Assembly: GCA_963643465.1 (NCBI GenBank)
Contig: CAVIJT010000002.1
Coordinates: 62,001 to 126,000 of the forward strand
Reading direction: 5' to 3'
Length of the DNA: 64,000 bases
Origin: CAG-411 sp963643465
GTDB taxonomy: Bacteria; Bacillota; Clostridia; Lachnospirales; Lachnospiraceae
Positions within the stretch are counted from its first letter, which is position 1, and every line of letters begins with the position of its first letter. The notes beneath the pieces are model-generated. The model ran no database searches, had not been told where the DNA came from, and was given only the letters and a program-made list of their open reading frames with translations. Positions 17,639 to 26,214 of the stretch are shown here, piece after piece. Both the position numbers and the translations under genes were made by a program.

Positions 17639-17737
17639 CATGCTTTTTTATTTACGCGAGTAATGAGCAAAATCCAGTGCTTGCATAAAAATTTGACAAG
17701 CACCTCCATAATCTTAGAAACACCCTTTGCGAGTTTC

Positions 17738-19135
17738 TCATGATTCCATCGTATCAATTAAAGTTCTTTTTGCTCGGAAGTAGCACCAAATTGCTACCAT
17801 TGCCGCTACAAATTCTGCAATAGGAAATGCAAACCAAATCATTACTCTTGCATTGTCCAATAAAGTAAATACATAAGCAAGAGGAAGAACAACTACACAT
17901 AAACGTAACAAGGACACTACCAAAGAACTAAGTCCACATCCCAATGCCTGATACACACCCTGTAAAGCAATATTTAATCCTGCAAAAAGAAAGCCTGGGG
18001 CTATAATTCGAATGGCTAACACACACAACTCCTGTGTTTCCCCACTAAGGCTAAACCATCCGGTCATGTGTTTTGCAAACAATTCTAAAACAATAATTCC
18101 AACAACCATAATTACACTAACATAACAGATACCACTCTTAATTCCGGCTTTCACACGCTTTTTCTTATTCATTCCATAGTTAAAGGAAACGATTGGGGTA
18201 ATGGCATCACGAAGTCCAAATCCTGCAAAAAACAAAAATTGCTGAATTTTGTAAAAAATTCCATATGCTGTAACGGCATTTTCCGACACATTTTTAAAGA
18301 TGATATTTACACCAAATGTCATAAAGGACATCAACGCCTGCATAATAACTGCAGGAAGTCCAATAATGTAAATTTCTTTGATTATATTCCAATCTGGTTT
18401 TACATATTTCCATGCAAATTTTACTTCTTTGTTCTTTTTAAAATGAAACAAAGCTGCAACCAAAAAGGAAACCGCCTGTCCAATAACCGTTGCATAAGCT
18501 GCTCCGTCTACCCCTAATGTAGGAAAACCAAGTAAACCATAAATCATAATAGGGTCTAAAATAATATTTGTTAGCGCTCCAAGAATTTGAGCAATTGTGG
18601 AAAAGGTACTTTTTCCGGTTGCCTGCAACATTTTTTCAAATACAGCAAAACCAGCAGTACCAAAATTGAAAATACAACAGATCCGAATATAAGATGCCGC
18701 TATGGATGCCACTTCCCCATTGGATGTCTGTGAACTTAAATATACATTCACTCCAAATACACCAAATAGCATAAAACAGATACATATAATTATTCCAAGA
18801 AATATACCGTTTCCTGCTGTTTTATTTGTTTTTTCATAATCCTGCTGTCCTAAACTTCTGGATAATAACGCATTTACTCCTACACTGGTACCAATGGCAA
18901 CCGCAACAATTAACATCTGAATGGGAAATGCTAATGTTAATGCCAATAAAGCATTGTCAGCAGTAATTCCTACCTCTGGTGCGTATGTTTCAATTGCTCC
19001 CATAAATGCGGTATCTACAATATTGTATGCCGCCTGCAAAATCATGGAAAGTACCATTGGAATTCCCATATTTAACATAAGTTTTGGTACTGGCATAGTT
19101 GCCATTTTGTTTTGAGCTGCTAGTTCTTTACTCAT
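17738..19135 (-). CDS. MATE family multidrug/organic cation exporter
   Basis: Inner-membrane antiporter of the MATE family (MepA/NorM-like), 465 residues, with 12 hydrophobic segments (for example VLSMILQAAYNIVDTAFMGAI, FPIQMLIVAVAIGTSVGVNALLSRSLG, GFGLRDAITPIVSFNYGMNK). Two homologous six-helix halves are visible by the repeated DxxF/PxxxFNYG-type motifs. The start is set at 19135 (MSKELAAQ) because AAAGGAAG lies 7 bases upstream; a 13-residue in-frame upstream extension would cover the terminator-like leader. The substrate is unknown. The leader at 19163-19200 suggests attenuation control. Confidence 0.9.
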   Translation of the reverse strand: MSKELAAQNKMATMPVPKLMLNMGIPMVLSMILQAAYNIVDTAFMGAIETYAPEVGITADNALLALTLAFPIQMLIVAVAIGTSVGVNALLSRSLGQQDYEKTNKTAGNGIFLGIIICICFMLFGVFGVNVYLSSQTSNGEVASIAASYIRICCIFNFGTAGFAVFEKMLQATGKSTFSTIAQILGALTNIILDPIMIYGLLGFPTLGVDGAAYATVIGQAVSFLVAALFHFKKNKEVKFAWKYVKPDWNIIKEIYIIGLPAVIMQALMSFMTFGVNIIFKNVSENAVTAYGIFYKIQQFLFFAGFGLRDAITPIVSFNYGMNKKKRVKAGIKSGICYVSVIMVVGIIVLELFAKHMTGWFSLSGETQELCVLAIRIIAPGFLFAGLNIALQGVYQALGCGLSSLVVSLLRLCVVVLPLAYVFTLLDNARVMIWFAFPIAEFVAAMVAIWCYFRAKRTLIDTMES

Positions 19136-19162
19136 TGTTTTCTTCCTTTCTATTAAATAAAC

Positions 19163-19200
19163 AAAAAAGCGCAAACCCTTTCTATGACTGGATTTACGCT
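19163..19200 (-). promoter_or_regulatory. terminator hairpin in the MATE leader (attenuator)
   Basis: On the minus strand AGCGTAAATCC pairs with GGGTTTGCGCT (11 positions, two G-T wobbles), then TTTTTT, all between the promoter and the MATE start. Such a terminator in a short leader usually belongs to an attenuator or small riboswitch. I cannot match the leader to a known riboswitch class. Confidence 0.6.
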
Positions 19201-19219
19201 TTCGCTACTCGACCTTCCA

Positions 19220-19249
19220 ATTTTAGCATAAGTCAAAGTTAAAAGTCAA
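19220..19249 (-). promoter_or_regulatory. promoter of the MATE gene
   Basis: Minus strand TTGACT, 18-base spacer, TAAAAT. The expected transcript starts just before GGAAGGTCGAGTAGCG and includes the leader hairpin. Confidence 0.7.
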
Positions 19250-19362
19250 AGCCTTTTTTCTTCTTATTTTATGTATAACAACAATTCTCTACACATTCCA
19301 CCATATTTCTCTTTCGCATTTATGTTTTTAAGAAATATTTTTCTCAAAATGTGATATATTTA

Positions 19363-19391
19363 TTGAAATAATCCCAAAAAGCCACTATAAT
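19363..19391 (+). promoter_or_regulatory. promoter of the PAS-GGDEF-EAL gene
   Basis: TTGAAA, 17-base spacer, TATAAT; close to consensus, about 55-60 bases before the likely start. Confidence 0.8.
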
Positions 19392-19450
19392 ATAATGTAG
19401 TACACAAGTAATAAACAGTCACAGAAGTATTATAAAATGAGGTGAATGCT

Positions 19451-22400
19451 TTGGCAGAAGAAATAAAATCACAAGAAGAACAAATCAGCCTTTTAGCAAA
19501 TAAAGCAGAATGTGGATTAATTAAACTGGCTTATAATAGCGAAATGACCATTCTGTATGCCAATGATTTTTTCTATTCTTTACACGGTTATACAAAAGAA
19601 GAATATACACAATTATTTGGAACCAATGCGTTAGCCCGAATTCATCCGGATGATGCACAGCGCTTTAAAGCCTCGGTTGCCAGACAGTTGAATATGGGTA
19701 CTGCCCTTCGTTTCGAGTATCGAATCATTAAGAAAGATGGCTCTATAAGCTGGTTATTAATCAAAGGGCAGATGACTGCAACAGAACAGCGTATTGCTTA
19801 TCTTTGTTCCTGTATAGATATTACTTCCATGAAAGTTTCCTATCAGGATTTAGCAAAGTCAAAGCAGGAATTAGATGTAATTTCTAACAGTGTACCTGGT
19901 GGTGTTGCTAAGATTCGTTCATCGGATTTCAAACTTTTATATGCAAACAATACATTTTTTGAAATCGGTGGATACTCCAGATTAGAATACGAAAAGAATT
20001 TTGACAACATCTGTATGGGGCTTCTGGTTCCAGATGATATTCCTGCACTTCAGGAAAAGATAAAACAAGCCATTCGCGATCATACCTCTTTAACAGCAGA
20101 GTACCGCATTTTACATAAGTCAGGGCAGATTCGCTGGTCTCTTTTAAATGCCAGTCTGGTTGAACCAGAAAATGGAGTTCCTGTATTTTTATGTGTTATT
20201 ATTGATAATACCATACAACGAGAATATCAAAAACAATTGGAATTTTTTCAAGAAAAAATACAGGTTTTAGCCGAACTTACCAATGAACGACTTTGGGAAT
20301 ACGACATTCATGCCGATTCTATGCACCGTTCCGGTAATTTGGAAGTATCCTTTAGCACAAGCGACTATATTAAGAATTTTTCTGATTATGTGCGCGATAA
20401 CGAAATTATACACATTGACGACCAAAATACGTTTTTTAACGCATTTCAGTTTTCTAGAAACTCAAGAAAAAATATAAAACTGGAAATTCGTATTAAAAAC
20501 AACATTGGACTATATAACTGGTATCGCCTCCAAGGTATTGTTTTATTTAACGACTCAGGCAAGCCTTATCAGGTAATTGGTAAAACCATTGACATTGATG
20601 CCAGCAAACAACAATATTTAAAACTTCAGGAAGAGGCAAACCATGACAATTTAACACAGTTGTTTAATACTTCCGCTCTAGCCAACAAAACAGATGCTAT
20701 TTTGTCCCAAAAGGCAAAAGATCAAGAAGCTGCCCTTTTGTTGCTGGACTTAGACCGTTTCAAAATTTTGACAGACCACTACGGCAGATTAACAGCTGAT
20801 TCTATCCTGTCACAAACGGCACTATTATTACATGATGTATTTCCGAATTATGTATGTGGAAGAATAGGAAATGACCAATTTGTAGTATTCATTCCTGACA
20901 CTTCCCAAGTATCCATTAAGGAAAAAGCGGAAGAATTATGTACTTCTGTAAGAAATCTGACCATAGAGGACAAGCCTGATTTGTCAGTTTCCTGCAGTAT
21001 TGGTTATTTTACCACAAAAGATACCGATTTCACCTTTGAAATTATGTTGCTTCGTGCAAATGTGGCACTTCGCTCTATAAAATCAAAAGGTGGTAACGGC
21101 TGCGAAGCCTACGGAAGCCTAAAAAATCGCTTTTCTATTACTCCAAGTGTGGAAGATACTCAAAAGCGAAATTATTACGACCATTTAACTGGTCTATATA
21201 CACTCCCAGCCTTTATTATCGAGGGAGAAAACTTATTAGAACAGAATAAAAGTCACAAACACATTGCTATTGTTTATTTTGATATTAACTCTTTCAAAAT
21301 ATTTAACGCAAACTATGGTTTTACAGTTGGTAATAAGATTTTAAAATATTTCTCAAGAGTATTGGAAGAATTCAAAGGTCCAGACGAAATTTGTTGTCAC
21401 GTAGAACGAGATGAATTTGTTTGTCTGCTGAACTTTGAGCATTCACAAGATTTAGCACTTCGCTTTACCAAGTTAAAAGATAAATTTAGTGCTACCAATA
21501 TGAATATTGAAGACTATTTTCGTTTTAACTTTACTTGTGGAGTCTATCTTGCCAAAAAAGGCGAGACCGATTTAGCTTCCATGATTGATAAAGCAAACTC
21601 TGCAAGAAAGATGACAAAAGGTGTCACAGAGGTCAGTCACTACGCTTTATACGATGCTAATAGCGAGAAGGCAGTCAAAAAGCATCTCTCTATAGAGGCA
21701 AGCATCGAAGATGCTATGAAGAATGGTGAAATTGTTCCTTATTTCCAACCACAATACTCTCTTCATACAGAGCAAATGGTAGGAATCGAGGTACTTGCCC
21801 GTTGGAACAAAGCAGATGGTACTTCTCTTTTGCCAGAGGAATTCTTCCCTATATTAGAGCAAAACGGATTTATTGTAGAACTGGATTTCTATATGATTGA
21901 ACAAACATTAAGAATCATGAAAGGTTGGTTAGAAAAAGGACTAACTGTATTTCCGGTTTCTTTCAACATATCCGGTTACCATTTAAGAACCTCTAACTTT
22001 GTTGAACGTTTAGTAGAACTTATGACACAGTATTCCGTTCCAATTAAATATTTGGAACTTGAAATTGCCGAAAAAGTATTTGTAAAATCTCCTGAAACCA
22101 CTGCATTTTTAGTGCAGGAATTAGCAGATTTAGGTTTCAAAATTATTTTGGACGATTTTGGAAAAGAATACTCTGCAATTAACAGTCTAAAGGATTTGCC
22201 AATCCATGGAGTAAAATTAGATACTGCTTTCTTCCATGGAAAGATTCAAAAAGAAAAGGAACGTATTATTTTCAAGAAGATTATAGAAATGGCAAAAGAA
22301 TTACATTTGTCAATTGCCTCAGAAAGTGTAGAAACCGCCTTACAGGCAAACCAGCTAAAAGAGTTTGGCTGCGAAATCGCACAGGGCTTTTTATATCATA

Positions 22401-22453
22401 ACCCTATGCCAGTGGCGGAATTTGAAGAATATATTCTATCTAAAATGCGCTAA
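19451..22453 (+). CDS. PAS-PAS-PAS-GGDEF-GGDEF-EAL cyclic-di-GMP signalling protein
   Basis: A 1000-residue cytosolic protein with no TM. Approximate order: PAS at 20-130 (YANDFFYSLHGYTKEEY), 145-260 and 270-395; GGDEF-like at 400-560 (NHDNLTQLFN, signature GRIGNDQFVVF); GGDEF-like at 570-730 (YDHLTGLYT, signature HVERDEFVCLL); EAL at 745-1000. Neither GGDEF signature matches GG[DE]EF, so both cyclase domains are probably inactive. The EAL domain keeps EVLARW, NIS, ELEIAE, DDFG and KLD, so c-di-GMP phosphodiesterase activity is likely. The preferred start is TTG 19451, 6 bases after GAGGTG; a GTG at 19442 overlaps this site. Confidence 0.9.
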   Translation: MAEEIKSQEEQISLLANKAECGLIKLAYNSEMTILYANDFFYSLHGYTKEEYTQLFGTNALARIHPDDAQRFKASVARQLNMGTALRFEYRIIKKDGSISWLLIKGQMTATEQRIAYLCSCIDITSMKVSYQDLAKSKQELDVISNSVPGGVAKIRSSDFKLLYANNTFFEIGGYSRLEYEKNFDNICMGLLVPDDIPALQEKIKQAIRDHTSLTAEYRILHKSGQIRWSLLNASLVEPENGVPVFLCVIIDNTIQREYQKQLEFFQEKIQVLAELTNERLWEYDIHADSMHRSGNLEVSFSTSDYIKNFSDYVRDNEIIHIDDQNTFFNAFQFSRNSRKNIKLEIRIKNNIGLYNWYRLQGIVLFNDSGKPYQVIGKTIDIDASKQQYLKLQEEANHDNLTQLFNTSALANKTDAILSQKAKDQEAALLLLDLDRFKILTDHYGRLTADSILSQTALLLHDVFPNYVCGRIGNDQFVVFIPDTSQVSIKEKAEELCTSVRNLTIEDKPDLSVSCSIGYFTTKDTDFTFEIMLLRANVALRSIKSKGGNGCEAYGSLKNRFSITPSVEDTQKRNYYDHLTGLYTLPAFIIEGENLLEQNKSHKHIAIVYFDINSFKIFNANYGFTVGNKILKYFSRVLEEFKGPDEICCHVERDEFVCLLNFEHSQDLALRFTKLKDKFSATNMNIEDYFRFNFTCGVYLAKKGETDLASMIDKANSARKMTKGVTEVSHYALYDANSEKAVKKHLSIEASIEDAMKNGEIVPYFQPQYSLHTEQMVGIEVLARWNKADGTSLLPEEFFPILEQNGFIVELDFYMIEQTLRIMKGWLEKGLTVFPVSFNISGYHLRTSNFVERLVELMTQYSVPIKYLELEIAEKVFVKSPETTAFLVQELADLGFKIILDDFGKEYSAINSLKDLPIHGVKLDTAFFHGKIQKEKERIIFKKIIEMAKELHLSIASESVETALQANQLKEFGCEIAQGFLYHNPMPVAEFEEYILSKMR

Positions 22454-22480
22454 TATCCTTTATTTCTTTACACACATAAA

Positions 22481-22507
22481 GATGGGATGCCTTAGTGGCA
22501 TCCCATC
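22481..22507. terminator. terminator between EAL gene and ispF
   Basis: Arms GATGGGATGCC and GGCATCCCATC with a 5-base loop, between convergent genes. Confidence 0.85.
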
Positions 22508-22525
22508 ACTTATTATATCTATCTA

Positions 22526-23068
22526 CTATTCTGTTTTTCCACAACCTCCGCATCCGCCGCAAGGAGGCATTTCCGAATCTGCTACTACAAAATCTTTCAT
22601 CTCTTCCAACAAACAAATTGCTTGTGCAGAAATTCCTTCTTTTGCTCCAGTAAATCCAAGCCCCTCCTCTGTTGTAGCTTTTATATTTACTTGACTCTCT
22701 TCTATTCCCAATGTCTTTGCAATATTTTCACGCATTATCGGAATATGTGGTAACATTTTAGGAGCTTGCGCAATAATAGTTGCATCAATATTTCCTATGA
22801 CATACAAATGTTCTTCCAATAACTGTCCCACATGTTTTAGCAAAGAAAGACTAGAAATTCCCTTATAGCGTTCATCCGTATCTGGAAAATGTTTTCCTAT
22901 GTCACCTAAAGCCGCTGCTCCAAGCAACGCATCCATAATGGCATGCAGAAGCACATCAGCATCCGAATGTCCTAAAAGTCCCTTTTCATAAGGAATCTCT
23001 ACACCTCCCATAATGAGCTTGCGATTTTCTGTTAATTTATGCACATCATAACCCATTCCCACTCGCAT
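22526..23068 (-). CDS. ispF: 2-C-methyl-D-erythritol 2,4-cyclodiphosphate synthase with Cys-rich tail
   Basis: Fifth enzyme of the MEP isoprenoid pathway; trimeric, Zn/Mg-dependent. Seen: metal ligands D8 and H10 in GYDVH and H42 in SDADVLLHA, GDIGKHFPDTD, and NIKATTEEGLGFTG. The family is about 158 residues long; this one is 180, ending in PPCGGCGGCGKTE with three evenly spaced cysteines (C170, C173, C176), an unusual tail. The ATG follows the SulP stop with no gap (TAA-ATG), with an RBS (AGAGAGGTAG) inside the transporter gene, so it is coupled to the SulP gene. Confidence 0.95.
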   Translation of the reverse strand: MRVGMGYDVHKLTENRKLIMGGVEIPYEKGLLGHSDADVLLHAIMDALLGAAALGDIGKHFPDTDERYKGISSLSLLKHVGQLLEEHLYVIGNIDATIIAQAPKMLPHIPIMRENIAKTLGIEESQVNIKATTEEGLGFTGAKEGISAQAICLLEEMKDFVVADSEMPPCGGCGGCGKTE

Positions 23069-25228
23069 TTATACTACCTCTCTTTCTTTCTCTTTTTCAA
23101 TCTGCTCTCTCACCTGCATAATCTCTGCAAATAATTTTGGATGTTTTTGCTTCATTTCATCTTCAAATTTTACTACTCGTTTAATAATCTGCTCAAATTC
23201 CGGACCAGCTTCTTTTTTCAATCGCTCAGTGATGACTGCACGACGTTTTTCAAGGGCCTCCTCTATATATTCTTCTTTCTTTCCAAGTTTCTCTGCCATC
23301 TCATGCAAATGCATTTCTAAATAATATAATAGCAATTCTTCGTCCAAATATCCAAGCTTTTTCCAACGCTTTCCCTTATTATGCTCCAAATACCAACCTT
23401 TTGACAAGTTAATATCATCTTGTATACAAAGATTCTCAATAACCTCTTTGGCATATGCCTCCATATAGACTTCTGCATCTTTTCCATAAGCCCATTCAAA
23501 CTCAAACAGACTTCGATTTTCTTTTTCCATAACAACCTGTACATGTTCCTCTGTATTTTCTACCAAAGGATATGGCGGATATAAATGCACATCTCTAAGC
23601 GCCGCAGATAATGTTCTTCGAACCACTCCATCTTCTACCAATTTTTGCGCTCCAAACTGTCTCAATTTATCATTTACTTCTCCCTTATGTTCTGTAAAGA
23701 AAAAGCGAATGCCTCTTTTTTTTAGTTTCTCATTTATAAGAAACAATCCATCCGCAGCAGACATATCAATATCATTGACACCGCTGGCATCAATTAATAC
23801 ATATTTGGTATCTTCTTTGATATAGTTATCTAAATCCTTTTCTAAACGATCAATGTTTGCAAAAAATAGGTTGCCCCTGAAACGGTAAATCAATGTTTCT
23901 TTAATTTCTCTTGCACCGCTACTTCTCTCCAAACTATGAAAACCACTTTTTCCAGGAATGATACCTAATAAACAATGAGGTGTATTTGTAGTTCGAATTA
24001 GCACATCAATAAAAGAAAGACATATTCCAATAATAACACCTGCAATCGTTCCAAAAATCAACACTCCAAAAAACGCACTAATGAAAATTCCAAATTCAAT
24101 TTTGCTTTCTTTCCACAATCGTTTTGCAAGTTTTGTTTCCATAACGCCTATCAAAGCCGCCATTACAATTCCCGTCAAAATAGGAACTGGTAAATATGCA
24201 ATAAAATCGGTACCAAACATCAACACAAGTAACATACTGATTCCGGCCACAATCGATGCCATTTGACTTTTGCTGCCAAACTGTTCTGTCATAGAAGTTC
24301 TTGATACACTTCCATTAATTGGACAACAACCAACTATGGCAGACCCAAGATTTGCAATCCCGAAAGAAAAAATCTCCCTGTTCTTTTGTATCTCATAGCC
24401 ATTTTTATTGGCAAAATTATTTTCTGCCAGTAAAGAACCTGCTGTAATAACCAAAGCCACAGAAAAAGCGGTCTCTATTATTGGTAAATAGTCCCAGTCA
24501 CCTATGTGAAACATATGTAGCTTTGGAAATCCCTTTTCAACAGAAGATAGCAAGGCAACGCCGTATCTAGAGTCAATCTTTCCATACACCGTCAATAAAA
24601 CACCTGCTATCATCATAAGCACGGACATAGGAAATTTAGGTGCTATTTTCTTCGATACTAAAATAATAGCAATTGTGCCAACTCCCAGTAACAAAGAAAC
24701 CCAGTTTATTTGATCCAGCACTAATCCAATGCCATATAACAACTCAAACAACTCTCCTGTAACAGTACCATGTCCCATGAGCTTTGGTACCTGCATCAAA
24801 ATAATGGTAAACGATATTCCACTAATAAACCCACCCATGACAGGTTTTGAAATATAAGATACCAGTTTTCCCACTTTACAAACAGAAAACAACATAAGCC
24901 ATACCGCAACAAGCAAGGTAATAATGGGTACTATTTCTATGGCCTCCTCTGAGCCACTCTCCACTCCAAGTGCAGCTAACGCACTTCCTACTAACGCTGC
25001 TGGCGCCGCATCTACCCCCACTACAAACTGACGAGACGTAGAACAAAGGGCAAACAATAAAATTGGCACAACAGAGCCATAAAGCCCCAAATAAGCAGGC
25101 AATCCTGCAATTTGTGCATATCCCATAGAAATAGGAATGGATACTGCTGCAACAATTATGCCTGCAATTACATCTGATTTCAAATACGAGGTTTTGTATT
25201 TTTTTAATGTAGGTGCAATTCCTCTCAT
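23069..25228 (-). CDS. SulP/SLC26 family anion transporter with STAS domain
   Basis: Membrane transporter of about 719 residues. Residues 1-400 hold the SulP signature KSDVIAGIIVAAVSIPISMGYAQIAGLPAYLGLYGS and 10-12 TM segments. The STAS domain follows (about 430-540: IYRFRGNLFFANIDRLEKDL, VLIDASGVNDIDMSAADGL). A further 160 residues at the C-terminus are charged and helical (EEALEKRRAVITERLKKE) and not part of the usual SulP. The anion may be sulfate, bicarbonate or another. The start at 25228 (MRGIAPT) is preferred because AAAGGAAGAAG precedes it; the ATG at 25252 has no such site. Confidence 0.88.
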   Translation of the reverse strand: MRGIAPTLKKYKTSYLKSDVIAGIIVAAVSIPISMGYAQIAGLPAYLGLYGSVVPILLFALCSTSRQFVVGVDAAPAALVGSALAALGVESGSEEAIEIVPIITLLVAVWLMLFSVCKVGKLVSYISKPVMGGFISGISFTIILMQVPKLMGHGTVTGELFELLYGIGLVLDQINWVSLLLGVGTIAIILVSKKIAPKFPMSVLMMIAGVLLTVYGKIDSRYGVALLSSVEKGFPKLHMFHIGDWDYLPIIETAFSVALVITAGSLLAENNFANKNGYEIQKNREIFSFGIANLGSAIVGCCPINGSVSRTSMTEQFGSKSQMASIVAGISMLLVLMFGTDFIAYLPVPILTGIVMAALIGVMETKLAKRLWKESKIEFGIFISAFFGVLIFGTIAGVIIGICLSFIDVLIRTTNTPHCLLGIIPGKSGFHSLERSSGAREIKETLIYRFRGNLFFANIDRLEKDLDNYIKEDTKYVLIDASGVNDIDMSAADGLFLINEKLKKRGIRFFFTEHKGEVNDKLRQFGAQKLVEDGVVRRTLSAALRDVHLYPPYPLVENTEEHVQVVMEKENRSLFEFEWAYGKDAEVYMEAYAKEVIENLCIQDDINLSKGWYLEHNKGKRWKKLGYLDEELLLYYLEMHLHEMAEKLGKKEEYIEEALEKRRAVITERLKKEAGPEFEQIIKRVVKFEDEMKQKHPKLFAEIMQVREQIEKEKEREVV

Positions 25229-25307
25229 TCTTCTTCTTCCTTTCTTTTTCATCTAATCATGAGAAATATACTCTGCCAGTTGCTCAGATTATGGTAGTAT
25301 CTATCAA

Positions 25308-25370
25308 ATTTTCCTCACTACTAGCGGAGTATTTTTACGCTATAGGAAAATAATTTCCTACAGCGTAAAA
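25308..25370. repeat. palindromic intergenic repeat (copy A)
   Basis: Begins with ATTTTCCTCACTACT, which recurs exactly at 45312-45326, and continues into the palindrome TTTTACGCTATAGGAAA/TTTCCTACAGCGTAAAA (25335-25369). Copy C (45312-45337) looks like the same element with the hairpin deleted. It lies between the tRNA terminator and the SulP start. Confidence 0.4.
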
Positions 25371-25397
25371 AAGCCTCCAGTTAAAAACTGAAGGCTT
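25367..25397 (-). terminator. terminator of the tRNA-Val/tRNA-Met transcript
   Basis: On the minus strand AAGCCTTCAGTT pairs with AACTGGAGGCTT, followed by TTTT. It is just downstream of tRNA-Met. Confidence 0.85.
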
Positions 25398-25407
25398 TTC
25401 AACAAAA

Positions 25408-25481
25408 TAGCGGAAACTGGATTTGAACCAGCGACACCACGGGTATGAACCGTGTGCTCTAGCCAACTGAGCTATTCCGCC
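25408..25481 (-). tRNA. tRNA-Met (CAT), elongator type
   Basis: 74-base cloverleaf, anticodon loop TTCATAC in stem CACGG/CCGTG. The acceptor begins GGCGGAA and pairs G1 with U72, as in the Bacillus elongator tRNA-Met; it lacks the three G-C pairs of the initiator anticodon stem. Four bases separate it from the upstream tRNA-Val. Confidence 0.92.
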
Positions 25482-25485
25482 ATAA

Positions 25486-25558
25486 TGGGACCAATAGGGC
25501 TCGAACCTATGACCCTCTGCTTGTAAGGCAGATGCTCTCCCAGCTGAGCTATGATCCC
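25486..25558 (-). tRNA. tRNA-Val (TAC)
   Basis: 73-base cloverleaf: acceptor GGGATCA/TGGTCCC with A73, anticodon loop CTTACAA with anticodon TAC, T loop GGTTCGAGCC. CCA is not encoded. First gene of the two-tRNA unit. Confidence 0.95.
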
Positions 25559-25615
25559 ATTCGTCAAAAGACAAGAATTATTATAAAACACCATTAGGCA
25601 TTTGTCAACATTTTT

Positions 25616-26011
25616 TTAATCAATTAAATTTAATTTTCTAAGTACATTCTCAAATTTGTCCTGATCAATTGGTTTTCCTGCATATGCAACACATCCAAGT
25701 TCAAATGCTTTTGTCACATTACGGCCTTCATTCAATGCAGTTGTCATAATAATCTTTGCTCCATCTTCTTCGGAAATGCCTTTTTCTTTCTCATACTCAC
25801 GAATCTGCTTTAATGCCTGATATCCGTCCAACTCTGGCATCATAATATCCAAACATACTAAATCATATCCTTCTTCTGCATCCAAAGCCATGGTAAACGC
25901 ATCTACTGCCTCCATTCCGTCAACTGTAACATCACATTCGCCATATTTAGACAAAAAGCGCAACATAAACTTTCTACTTGCAAAATCATCCTCAGCAATT
26001 AATATCTTCAT
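25616..26011 (-). CDS. single-domain (CheY-like) response regulator
   Basis: 131-residue stand-alone receiver. Seen: acidic pair D8/D9 in AEDDFASRKF, phosphoacceptor D55 in LVCLDIMMPELDG, T91 in MTTAL and K113 in GKPID. No output domain follows. No histidine kinase gene is adjacent, so the partner is unknown. The stop codon lies about 57 bases from the tRNA-Val 5' end. Confidence 0.92.
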   Translation of the reverse strand: MKILIAEDDFASRKFMLRFLSKYGECDVTVDGMEAVDAFTMALDAEEGYDLVCLDIMMPELDGYQALKQIREYEKEKGISEEDGAKIIMTTALNEGRNVTKAFELGCVAYAGKPIDQDKFENVLRKLNLID

Positions 26012-26177
26012 ACTCTGTACCTATCCCTTTCTATTGTTTCGTATACCTCTCATTTTACACGCTCTTATTTCTAGTAAACTAGAACATTATGGTAAATTAG
26101 AACCACTAATTTTATTATATAACGTATTCGGTTATTTTTCCAGTTTTTCTTTCACAGATTATCTTATATAGTTAAAT

Positions 26178-26214
26178 GTTTGTTATAATTCACACACCTG
26201 TGAACTATAACAAA
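26178..26214 (-). terminator. hairpin overlapping the end of hisC
   Basis: TTTGTTATA-TTCACA and TGTGAA-TATAACAAA form a long stem with CACC as loop. The hisC stop codon (26205-26207) lies in one arm. The U-run is weak, so it may act as a 3' stabiliser as well as a terminator. Confidence 0.6.

Noticed and set aside
25335..25574. 79-codon frame on the minus strand
   Set aside because: It consists of the two tRNA genes and their terminator.
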